Translations under genes and position numbers: made by a program
Notes under the pieces: generated by a model
Told to the model about the DNA's origin: nothing
Databases searched by the model: none
The model's input: the letters and a program-made list of their open reading frames with translations, nothing else
NCBI GenBank assembly: GCA_022013205.1
Contig: JAKLQT010000246.1
Location: 1-19,059, forward strand
DNA length: 19,059 nucleotides
Direction: 5' to 3'
From: Candidatus Omnitrophota bacterium
Lineage (GTDB): Bacteria > Omnitrophota > Gorgyraeia > B26-G9
Part shown: one piece after another, positions 12,458-19,059 of the stretch
Numbering within the stretch: position 1 is the stretch's first letter
Layout of the letters: each line of letters begins with the position of its first letter

Positions 12458-13441
12458 ATGAAAAAGAAAATTTTAAGCGGTATGCGCCCCACTGGCAGGC
12501 TTCATCTGGGACATTTGGTCGGTGCCTTAAAAAACTGGAGTTTGCTGCAAAGTGATTACGAATGCTTTTTTATGGTGGCTGACTGGCATGCCCTGATGAG
12601 TGAATATAAAGACCCCTCCAGGTTAAAAGAATTTTCATTGGATAATGTAATAGACTGGATCAGCTGCGGTATTGATCCTGATAAAGCAACCATATTTATT
12701 CAATCTCAAATACCCGAACATCTTGAGCTTTATATGGCTCTGTCCTGCATAACACCTATTGGCTGGCTGGAACGATGTCCTACTTATAAGGAACAACTCA
12801 GGGAGATTAAGACAAGGCAGTTGAATAACTATGCTTTTCTGGGGTATCCTGTGCTGCAGGCAGCAGATATCCTGCTTTATAAGTCAGAGGTGGTCCCTGT
12901 AGGAGAAGACCAGCTTCCTCATCTTGAACTAACGCGTGAAATAGCCAAAAGATTTAATTATCTGTACAAAAAAAATATATTTTTAGAGCCGCTGGCAAAG
13001 CTGGCCAAAACCTCCCGCTTGATGGGACTTGATGGAAGAAAGATGTCAAAAAGCTATAACAATTATATAGGTTTGAGCGATACGGCCCAGGAAATAAGTA
13101 AAAAAGTGATGAGTATGTTTACCGATCCCAAGCGGATTAAAAGGACGGACCCTGGCAGGCCGCAGGTATGTAATGTTTACAGCTATTACAAGATATTCTC
13201 AGATCAAGGATTATGCGCGGTTGTCGAAAATGAATGCAAAAGGGCAAAAAGAGGATGCACTGATTGTAAAAAGGAATTCACCTGCCTGCTTAATGATTAT
13301 CTTTTACCTATTCAGGAAAAAAGAGAAGAACTTATGGGAGATAAAAATACGATTATCAGAATCCTGGAAAAAGGCAGGGAAAAAGCGCGTAGTGCTGCTA
13401 AGTCTACAATGGATGAAGTTCGACATACGATTGGGTTATGA
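12458..13441 (+). CDS. trpS: Tryptophanyl-tRNA synthetase
   Basis: This 327-aa class Ic synthetase activates tryptophan with ATP and charges tRNA-Trp. The HIGH-type signature is HLGH (residues 16-19) after MRPTGRL; the second signature is KMSKS (195-199). Between them lie the tryptophan-pocket segments, including GYPVLQAADILLYK and VPVGEDQLPHLELTREIA. The C-terminal helical domain for anticodon binding includes CTDCKKEF and a final DEVRHTIGL. Start ATG 12458 is three bases after infB with no separate Shine-Dalgarno beyond the A-rich junction, so coupling is likely. The last bases overlap scpA (ATGA). Length is typical. No T-box or trp leader is present, so it follows the operon. Confidence 0.97.
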   Translation: MKKKILSGMRPTGRLHLGHLVGALKNWSLLQSDYECFFMVADWHALMSEYKDPSRLKEFSLDNVIDWISCGIDPDKATIFIQSQIPEHLELYMALSCITPIGWLERCPTYKEQLREIKTRQLNNYAFLGYPVLQAADILLYKSEVVPVGEDQLPHLELTREIAKRFNYLYKKNIFLEPLAKLAKTSRLMGLDGRKMSKSYNNYIGLSDTAQEISKKVMSMFTDPKRIKRTDPGRPQVCNVYSYYKIFSDQGLCAVVENECKRAKRGCTDCKKEFTCLLNDYLLPIQEKREELMGDKNTIIRILEKGREKARSAAKSTMDEVRHTIGL

Positions 13442-14181
13442 ATTATAAAGTTAATTTAGAAATTTTTGAAGGCCCGCTTGACTTATTGCTTTATCTTATA
13501 AAGAAAAGCCATCTTAATATCTATGATATCCCTATTGCCAAAATCACAGAACAATATTTAGAATACCTGGAATTTATGCGTTTGCTGGACCTTGGTATCG
13601 CGGGAGAATTCCTGGTTATGGCAGCGACATTGATGCATATAAAATCGAAAATGCTGCTGCCGCCTGATGAAACCGAGCCTGAGGTAGAAGAAGATGACCC
13701 TAGATCGGAACTTGTAAAAAAACTTCTGGAATATAAAAAATTTAAAGAGGCCGCAAGCTATTTAGAGGAATGTGAAACCGTTCAGCGTAAAATATTCAAG
13801 CGCGTTAATCCTAGCGCAGATGTTGAGGGGGAAGAGGAGATTTTCTTTGAAACAAGCCTTTTTGACCTGATCGGGGCTTTTTCTAAGGCATTGAAAGATG
13901 TTCCACGCGATATATTCAGAGAGATCATTGACGATGAGTTCACAGTGGAGGGTAAGATACACGACCTGCTGCATGTTTTGGTTAAAAAGAGGAAACTCTC
14001 ACTCAGCGCAATGTTTGAAAGCGCGAAAAATAAAGTAGAGATCGTGGTCACTTTTCTGGCTATTTTAGAGCTGATCAGGCAGCAGGAAATTGTGGCGGCT
14101 CAGAAAGGGCTGTTTGGAGAAATTTTTGTGTTTCTAAACGAAGAAAGAATTTTACCGACAATGCATGTTAGTACAATATAG
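13438..14181 (+). CDS. scpA: Segregation and condensation protein A (kleisin)
   Basis: The 247-aa kleisin subunit of the SMC-ScpAB condensin bridges the SMC head domains. The N-terminal helical domain has the family signature FEGPLDLLLYLIKKSHLNIYD... (opening at residue 7) followed by AKITEQYLEYLE. A middle acidic region (TEPEVEEDDP, about 76-85) leads to a central ScpB-binding stretch, and the C-terminal winged-helix domain (about 165-240) includes KRKLSLSAMFE and VVTFLAILELIRQQEI. The start overlaps the trpS stop as ATGA. scpB follows after nine bases, so the pair is co-translated. No SMC gene lies in the window. Confidence 0.95.
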   Translation: MNYKVNLEIFEGPLDLLLYLIKKSHLNIYDIPIAKITEQYLEYLEFMRLLDLGIAGEFLVMAATLMHIKSKMLLPPDETEPEVEEDDPRSELVKKLLEYKKFKEAASYLEECETVQRKIFKRVNPSADVEGEEEIFFETSLFDLIGAFSKALKDVPRDIFREIIDDEFTVEGKIHDLLHVLVKKRKLSLSAMFESAKNKVEIVVTFLAILELIRQQEIVAAQKGLFGEIFVFLNEERILPTMHVSTI

Positions 14182-14190
14182 GAGTGAAGT

Positions 14191-14931
14191 ATGGCTGATT
14201 GTAATTTACAGAAGATAATTGAAGCTTTAATGTTTGTCAGTGAAAAGCCGCTTACGTATAAACAGATTTTAGAAATCTGCTCAGGGGCTGAATTATCTGA
14301 AGTGAAATCGGCGATGAACCAATTAAAAGAACATTATAATCAACATGCGCGGGGAATACATATCCGTGAGGTTGCCGGAGGCTATCAATTCTCTTCGAAT
14401 CCTGATTGCGCCGATTATCTTAAAAAGCTTTATAAGACACGGCGTGTCTTTCGCCTTTCTGCTCCGGCTTTGGAAACACTGGCGATAATCGCTTATAAAC
14501 AGCCGATAACCCGCTCTGAGATTGAATTTATTCGCGGAGTTAATGTTGATGGAGTTGTGAAAACCCTTGAGGACCGTGATCTAGTCAAAATAAAGGGGCG
14601 TAAAGAGGTCCCGGGTAAGCCGTTGCTATATGGGACTACGGATACATTCCTGCACTATTTTGGGCTTAAATCATTGCAAGGCCTGCCGAGTTTGGAGGAA
14701 TTTAAGGCTCAAAATATGGAATATACGCCAGATGAGCAGCAGTTAACACAGGAAGAAGAAGCTGCCGATGTTACTGTTGAGCTAAACGAGGAAAATGCCA
14801 TCAATAGTGAGGATGATATTGCCCAGGATAGCGATGAGGCTTTAGAATCTGAAAAAAGTGAAGAGGTATTAGAAAACGGAGAAGAAGGCGATGGAAAAAG
14901 TGAACATAAAGAAGCTGCGAAAAGCAATTGA
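14191..14931 (+). CDS. scpB: Segregation and condensation protein B
   Basis: This 246-aa protein dimerises and binds the ScpA kleisin. Two winged-helix domains are visible: the first at about 1-80 (IIEALMFVSEKPLTYKQILE) and the second at about 85-175 (PALETLAIIAYKQPITRSEIE, then GVNVDGVVKTLEDRDLVKIKGRKE and GTTDTFLHYFGL). The tail from about 185 is a long, highly acidic, low-complexity extension of about 60 residues, which is probably disordered. AGGAGTGAAGT precedes ATG 14191. Its last 41 bases overlap the start of the next gene in another frame, an unusually long overlap; the acidic tail's end may exist partly because of this. Confidence 0.95.
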   Translation: MADCNLQKIIEALMFVSEKPLTYKQILEICSGAELSEVKSAMNQLKEHYNQHARGIHIREVAGGYQFSSNPDCADYLKKLYKTRRVFRLSAPALETLAIIAYKQPITRSEIEFIRGVNVDGVVKTLEDRDLVKIKGRKEVPGKPLLYGTTDTFLHYFGLKSLQGLPSLEEFKAQNMEYTPDEQQLTQEEEAADVTVELNEENAINSEDDIAQDSDEALESEKSEEVLENGEEGDGKSEHKEAAKSN

Positions 14932-15961
14932 TGAATTAGATGTTAAGCTTGTAAGTACTTTAAATAAACGCACTAAAATTGCGATTAAGATCGGCAGGAT
15001 AAAGGACAAGCTTAAAAAAAACGTTTATAGCCCGGAGCGTGAGCAGCAAATCTATAATAAATTAAAAAAAATAAATAACGGCCCTTTGGACGATAAGGCT
15101 TTAACGGCAGTTTATCGTGAAATCATGTCTGGAACTATTATGCTGCAAAGGCCGATGAAAGTGGCATATCTGGGGCCTGAGGCTACTTTTACTCATCTTG
15201 CCAGCCGGAAGAAATTCGGCGCGCAGGTTGAGTATGTAAGCATGCGGACTATAACCGATGTTTTTACCGAGGTAGAGCGCGGCGGCTGCGACTATGGTGT
15301 TGTTCCTGTTGAAAACTCAATAGAAGGGGCTATAAGCCATACGCTTGATATGTTCGTTGATTCAGACCTTAAGATTTGCTCGGAAATCAGACTTGATGTA
15401 ACACATAATCTGCTGGCTAACTGCCGGATGAGTGATATTAAAAAAGTTTATAGTAAAGCACAGGTATTCGGCCAGTGCCGTTTATGGCTGGAAAGTAATT
15501 TGCCGGGCCGCCATCTGATGGAGACCTCAAGTACCACAAAGGCCGCCCAGATCGCTGTCAAAGAAAAAAATTCAGCTGCTATTGCCAGTTCTCTGGCAGC
15601 GCAGATCTATAAGTTGAATATAAAGGCAAAATCTATTGAGGATAGCCCGCACAACGTAACGCGATTTCTTGTGATCGGGGAGAAAGAGGCAGGCTTTACA
15701 GGCAGGGACAAAACATCAGTACTTTTTTCGATAAAGGACAGAGTGGGTGCTTTACATGATATGCTGCTGGCGTTTAAGAACGCAAAAATAAATCTGACAA
15801 AAATAGAATCCCGGCCTTCCAAGAAAAAAGCATGGGACTATTATTTCTTCGTCGATATGCAGGGACATATTAAAGAACCGCGATTGAAAAAGGCATTGAC
15901 AAACCTGGAAAAAAAATGCCAAATTCTAAAGATCATTGGTTCCTATCCGCAAAGTGTTTAA
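14891..15961 (+). CDS. pheA: Bifunctional chorismate mutase/prephenate dehydratase (P-protein)
   Basis: The 356-aa enzyme turns chorismate into prephenate and then phenylpyruvate, the phenylalanine branch. Residues 1-85 form an AroQ-type chorismate mutase (LRKAIDELDVKLVSTLNKRT). Residues about 92-270 are the prephenate dehydratase, with AYLGPEATFTHLAS, VPVENSIEGAI and the catalytic TRF motif (257-259) in SPHNVTRFLVIG. A C-terminal ACT domain (about 278-350) with DRVGALHDML and ESRPSKK is the phenylalanine-feedback site. ATG 14891 has GGAGAAGAAGG just upstream, inside scpB, giving a 41-base overlap; a GTG at 14900 is a less likely alternative. It begins the aromatic amino acid cluster. Confidence 0.96.
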   Translation: MEKVNIKKLRKAIDELDVKLVSTLNKRTKIAIKIGRIKDKLKKNVYSPEREQQIYNKLKKINNGPLDDKALTAVYREIMSGTIMLQRPMKVAYLGPEATFTHLASRKKFGAQVEYVSMRTITDVFTEVERGGCDYGVVPVENSIEGAISHTLDMFVDSDLKICSEIRLDVTHNLLANCRMSDIKKVYSKAQVFGQCRLWLESNLPGRHLMETSSTTKAAQIAVKEKNSAAIASSLAAQIYKLNIKAKSIEDSPHNVTRFLVIGEKEAGFTGRDKTSVLFSIKDRVGALHDMLLAFKNAKINLTKIESRPSKKKAWDYYFFVDMQGHIKEPRLKKALTNLEKKCQILKIIGSYPQSV

Positions 15962-15988
15962 AATAGCAAAAAATTCGGGACACGAAGC

Positions 15989-17077
15989 ATGAGCATAAAA
16001 AAATTAGTTAGAAAGTCAATACTTTCGGTTAAGCCTTACAAGCCCGGCAGGCCTATTGAAGAGGTTAAACGGGAATTCGGGTTAACCAGTGTATATAAAA
16101 TGGCTTCAAATGAAAACGCGCTTGGCCCTTCGCCTAAAGCGGTAGCGGCTATAAAAAAAGGGGTTTTAAACATTCACCGCTATCCGGACGGCAGCTGTTT
16201 TTACCTGAAAAAGGCATTGACGAAAAAATTCAGGCTGAGCCCTGAGAATTTGATAATCGGCAATGGTTCGGATGAAATTATAGTGCTGGCACTGCGTACT
16301 TTTATTAATGAAGGAGATGAGGCCATAATCGCTGAGCCTACGTTTCTGGTCTATAAGATTGCTGCTGCTATTGCCGGAGCAAAAATAGTCAGTGTGCCTT
16401 TAAAGGCGTTTCATTATGACCTTGAAGCGATGAAGAAAAAAATTACCAAAAGAACAAAGATGATCTTTATTGCCAACCCGGACAATCCGACCGGCAGTTA
16501 TGTCAACCGTACTGAGGTCGAGAAATTTTTGAAAGGGCTGCCAAAAGATATAATCGTATTTTTTGATGAAGCTTATTTTGAATATGTGTTTGCTCGAGAT
16601 TATCCTAATTGCATGCGTTATCTGGGCAGAGGTAATGTAATTGTCAGCCGTAGTTTTTCCAAGGCCTATGGTTTGGGCGGATTGCGTATTGGGTGGGGGG
16701 CGGCAAGTGAGGAAATAATCGGATATCTAAATCAGGTGCGTGAGCCGTTTAATGTGAATATGCTTGCTCAGATCGCGGCTGCCGCGGCGCTTGAAGATAA
16801 AAATCATGTTATTAGATCTAAAAAGCTTATAAAAGAAGGCAAAAAGTTTCTATGTTCTGAGTTTAAAAAAATGAAATTATTTTTTGTACCAAGTGTAACT
16901 AATTTTGTTTTGCTTAATGCCGGGGAAAAGAGTGTCCAAATATATGATAATTTGATGCGCAAGGGAATTATCGTCAGAGAAATGTCCGCGTGGGGTTTGA
17001 AAAACTTTATTCGGGTAACAATCGGCACAGATAATGAAAACAGATTGCTTATAAAATATCTTAAAAAATTTATCTAG
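15989..17077 (+). CDS. hisC: HisC-family aminotransferase, probably aromatic in this context
   Basis: This 362-aa PLP-dependent class II aminotransferase belongs to the histidinol-phosphate aminotransferase family. It has MASNENALGPSP near the start, NPDNPTGSYV, FFDEAYFEYV, the Schiff-base Lys225 in SRSFSKAYGLGGLRIGW, and a late FIRVTIGT. No other histidine genes are nearby; it sits between pheA and aroF-tyrA, so it likely performs the final transamination for phenylalanine and tyrosine, as HisC homologues do in several bacteria, and may also serve histidine synthesis. The start ATG 15989 has only a weak ribosome-binding site and a 27-base gap from pheA. Specificity cannot be read from the sequence, so the name follows the family. 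Confidence 0.87.
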   Translation: MSIKKLVRKSILSVKPYKPGRPIEEVKREFGLTSVYKMASNENALGPSPKAVAAIKKGVLNIHRYPDGSCFYLKKALTKKFRLSPENLIIGNGSDEIIVLALRTFINEGDEAIIAEPTFLVYKIAAAIAGAKIVSVPLKAFHYDLEAMKKKITKRTKMIFIANPDNPTGSYVNRTEVEKFLKGLPKDIIVFFDEAYFEYVFARDYPNCMRYLGRGNVIVSRSFSKAYGLGGLRIGWGAASEEIIGYLNQVREPFNVNMLAQIAAAAALEDKNHVIRSKKLIKEGKKFLCSEFKKMKLFFVPSVTNFVLLNAGEKSVQIYDNLMRKGIIVREMSAWGLKNFIRVTIGTDNENRLLIKYLKKFI

Positions 17078-17096
17078 GTTTAGGGGGGATAGAATA

Positions 17097-18110
17097 GTGA
17101 TAATAGTACTTAAAGCAAATACCACAAAGGAAGAAAAGAAAAGGATTATTGATAAAGTTCATTCTTTGGGGCTTAAAACTATGGTCTCTGAAGGGGTAGA
17201 ACGCTCAATTATCGGGGTCATTGGAGAAGAAGATAAAATAAGACTGCAGCCGCTGGAGGCGTTTCCAGGGGTCGAACAGGTTATACCTGTTCTTTCTCCG
17301 TTTAAGCTTGTTTCCAGGGAATTTAAGCCTGAAAATAGTAATATAAAAATCAAAGATGTTACTATCGGCGGGGAGACGATTGTGATAATGGGCGGGCCTT
17401 GCGCGATAGAGAACCTGGAGACTTTACGGGAAATTGCCTATAATGTTAAAAAGGCAGGCGCTACGGTTTTACGGGGCGGGGCGTTTAAGCCCAGGACGTC
17501 TCCATATTCCTTCCAGGGGCTTGGAGTCGAAGGCCTTAAAATAATGAAGCAGGTCTGTGATGAGGTTGGGCTTTTAAGCATTAGCGAGGTTATAGATCCG
17601 CGCGATGTGGAGTTAATGGCTGATTATGTTGATATCATGCAGGTTGGCGCCAGGAATATGCAGAATTTTAACCTGCTTAAAGAGATCGGCAAGGCCAAAA
17701 GGCCTGTTTTATTGAAACGAGGCATGATGGCGACCATAAAAGAATTTCTTATGAGCGCGGAGTATATCTTAAACGAGGGTAATTTTAATGTTATCTTATG
17801 CGAACGCGGAATACGCACATTTGAAACCTACACACGCAATACACTGGATATAAATGCTGTTCCGGCGATCAAGATTCTTTCACATCTGCCGATCATTGTT
17901 GACCCTTCTCATGCTACCGGAAAATGGGACCTGGTCACGCCGGTAAGCAAAGCGGCCATTGCCGCGGGAGCCGACGGGCTGTTGGTAGAGGTGCATGTGC
18001 ATCCTGAGGAAGCGGTATCTGACGGCACGCAATCCTTGAATACGGAAAATTTTGAAGCTATGGTAAAAGAAGTCAGGGCTGTGGCTGTGGCTGTTCAAAG
18101 GAAGATATGA
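17097..18110 (+). CDS. aroF: 3-deoxy-7-phosphoheptulonate synthase, type I-beta
   Basis: This 337-aa enzyme condenses phosphoenolpyruvate and erythrose 4-phosphate in the first step of the shikimate pathway. An N-terminal ferredoxin-like (ACT-type) regulatory domain (about 1-68) precedes the TIM barrel, as in the Thermotoga enzyme. Barrel motifs are GGPCAIEN with metal-binding Cys102, LRGGAFKPRTSPYSFQG, LLKRGM, CERGIRTFE, DPSHATGKWD and HVHPEEAVSDGTQSL. The N-terminal domain in this group usually senses tyrosine or phenylalanine, matching its neighbours. It starts at GTG 17097, preceded by AGGGGGG about nine bases upstream. The stop overlaps tyrA by ATGA. The symbol aroF follows common usage for this type and does not imply the E. 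coli tyrosine-sensitive isoenzyme. Confidence 0.95.
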   Translation: MIIVLKANTTKEEKKRIIDKVHSLGLKTMVSEGVERSIIGVIGEEDKIRLQPLEAFPGVEQVIPVLSPFKLVSREFKPENSNIKIKDVTIGGETIVIMGGPCAIENLETLREIAYNVKKAGATVLRGGAFKPRTSPYSFQGLGVEGLKIMKQVCDEVGLLSISEVIDPRDVELMADYVDIMQVGARNMQNFNLLKEIGKAKRPVLLKRGMMATIKEFLMSAEYILNEGNFNVILCERGIRTFETYTRNTLDINAVPAIKILSHLPIIVDPSHATGKWDLVTPVSKAAIAAGADGLLVEVHVHPEEAVSDGTQSLNTENFEAMVKEVRAVAVAVQRKI

Positions 18111-18949
18111 GACTGAAATTTAAAAAAACTGTTATTGTCGGCCCGGGGCTTATCGGGGGTTCCATCGGCATATTTTTGCGCGAAAGTAAGATTACCTCAT
18201 CTGTTGTCGGTGTTACCAGGCATAAAGATACCTTGAGCAAAGCGGTAAAAAAAGGCGCTATTGACAAGGCCGAGATAGATCTGAAAAAAGCGGTTATTGA
18301 CGCGGACCTTGTTCTGATCGCTACTCCGGTCGAAGCTTTAAAAAAAATAATCCGGGAAATAAAAAACAGCCTTAAACCAGGCTGTATTGTTTTTGATGTA
18401 GGAAGCACCAAAAGGGAAATTGTGCTTCATGCAGAAAAGATGTTGCCTGGGGGTGTGTATTTTGTCGGCTCGCATCCTATGGCCGGTTCTGAAAAGACGG
18501 GCGTGGAGTTTGCCAGGGCAGATCTTTTCAATGGATCGATCTGTTTTATTACAAAGACTAAAACTACTAACAAGACAGCTATATTAATGATTAATGAACT
18601 CTGGAAAAGGCTCGGCGCGAAATGTGTTGAGATTGATCCCTGCGCGCATGATGATATCGTTGCCTCAGTCAGCCATCTGCCGCATCTGATCAGCGCCGCG
18701 CTTGTAAATAGTGTCCCGGCTGAATACCTTAAGTTCGCGGGGGCGGGATTTAAGGATAGTACAAGAATCGCTGCCGCAAGCGCTGAGATCTGGCATGATA
18801 TAACGCTTAGTAACAGGAAAGCAATACTTAAGCAGATTAAAAGGTTTGAATCGGTATTAAAAAAACTGAAGAAATCTATTACATTGAAACAGGGAGAACA
18901 ACTTATTAGACAACTGGATCAGGCAAAAAAAAAGAGACAGAGTATATAA
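18107..18949 (+). CDS. tyrA: Prephenate (or arogenate) dehydrogenase
   Basis: The 280-aa NAD(P)-dependent enzyme oxidatively decarboxylates prephenate to 4-hydroxyphenylpyruvate, or arogenate to tyrosine. The N-terminal Rossmann fold has the GxGxxG loop in VGPGLIGGS (residues 11-19). The catalytic His123 lies in SHPMAGSEKTG, and the helical C-terminal dimerisation domain holds HDDIVASVSHLPHLIS and GFKDSTRIAAAS. No ACT or chorismate mutase domain is fused, so feedback control probably rests on the DAHP synthase. The start is the ATGA overlap with aroF. The substrate choice and cofactor cannot be settled by eye. It ends the recognisable cluster. Confidence 0.94.
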   Translation: MRLKFKKTVIVGPGLIGGSIGIFLRESKITSSVVGVTRHKDTLSKAVKKGAIDKAEIDLKKAVIDADLVLIATPVEALKKIIREIKNSLKPGCIVFDVGSTKREIVLHAEKMLPGGVYFVGSHPMAGSEKTGVEFARADLFNGSICFITKTKTTNKTAILMINELWKRLGAKCVEIDPCAHDDIVASVSHLPHLISAALVNSVPAEYLKFAGAGFKDSTRIAAASAEIWHDITLSNRKAILKQIKRFESVLKKLKKSITLKQGEQLIRQLDQAKKKRQSI

Positions 18950-19059
18950 CCCTAATTCCTGAATAGAATTATACCAATGAAGATTGAGATAGGGGAAGTA
19001 AGTATTTAGAAAGAATTGAATAATCACTTAAAAGGTGAAGAAGTTATTTAAGAAGTAGC
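18950..19059. other. Window end, no gene recognised
   Basis: The sequence is AT-rich with stop codons in every plus-strand frame and no terminator hairpin after tyrA. The longest start-led frame (near 18977) is ten codons. A continuation of the aromatic operon beyond the window cannot be judged. Confidence 0.5.

Noticed and set aside
13173..13448. 91-codon plus-strand frame inside trpS
   Set aside because: It overlaps the conserved C-terminal domain of TrpRS in another frame, with no ribosome-binding site and no family resemblance.

Overview
The window reads as a chromosomal segment of a Gram-negative-type bacterium. A PilQ-type outer-membrane secretin implies an outer membrane. The gene content and order (pilMN fusion, pilO, pilP-like, pilQ; nusA-infB-trpS-scpA-scpB; then a pheA-hisC-aroF-tyrA aromatic cluster), the AT-leaning composition (judged by eye) and the 'CGCAGATTA'-rich dispersed repeats suggest an uncultivated lineage such as Candidatus Omnitrophota. 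That placement is an inference from memory and was not tested by search.

Region 1 (about 1-3110) is accessory DNA. Four copies of a composite dispersed repeat (1-87, 1011-1194, and inverted at 2021-2146 and 2752-2885) separate small cassettes. The cassettes hold a possibly intact two-gene module (250-704: an unrecognised 80-aa protein plus a DUF2283 protein), a truncated antitoxin copy (833-1000), a major-type pilin gene with a near-perfect sigma-54 promoter and its own terminator (1379-1989), a second copy of the same antitoxin spliced onto the tail of a RelE/ParE-type toxin (2382-2661), and the first 26 or so residues of a HicA toxin (2992-3090). Several hairpins fill the gaps. The impression is of a toxin-antitoxin scrapyard around an intact pilin gene.

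Region 2 (3082-8964) is one co-directional operon. A promoter leads to a 68-codon unknown ORF, a membrane GAF-GGDEF diguanylate cyclase in the same frame one stop codon later, then the type IV pilus alignment/secretin genes: a PilM-PilN fusion, PilO, a PilP-like protein and PilQ. Together with the upstream pilin this gives the fibre subunit, inner-membrane platform and secretin. The motor ATPases, PilC and the prepilin peptidase are not in the window.

Region 3 (8965-9321) is intergenic. It has a strong sigma-70 promoter, a terminator about 50 nt downstream, and what look like decayed pieces of rimP interrupted by a scar of the dispersed repeat.

Region 4 (9318-18949) is a tightly packed run of housekeeping genes on the plus strand with overlaps or very short gaps: nusA, infB, trpS, scpA, scpB, then a bifunctional chorismate mutase/prephenate dehydratase, a HisC-type aminotransferase, a type I-beta DAHP synthase and a prephenate dehydrogenase. 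The last four cover entry to the shikimate pathway and the branches from chorismate to phenylalanine and tyrosine. The final 110 bases hold no recognisable gene. No rRNA, tRNA, CRISPR array or intact insertion sequence was found.
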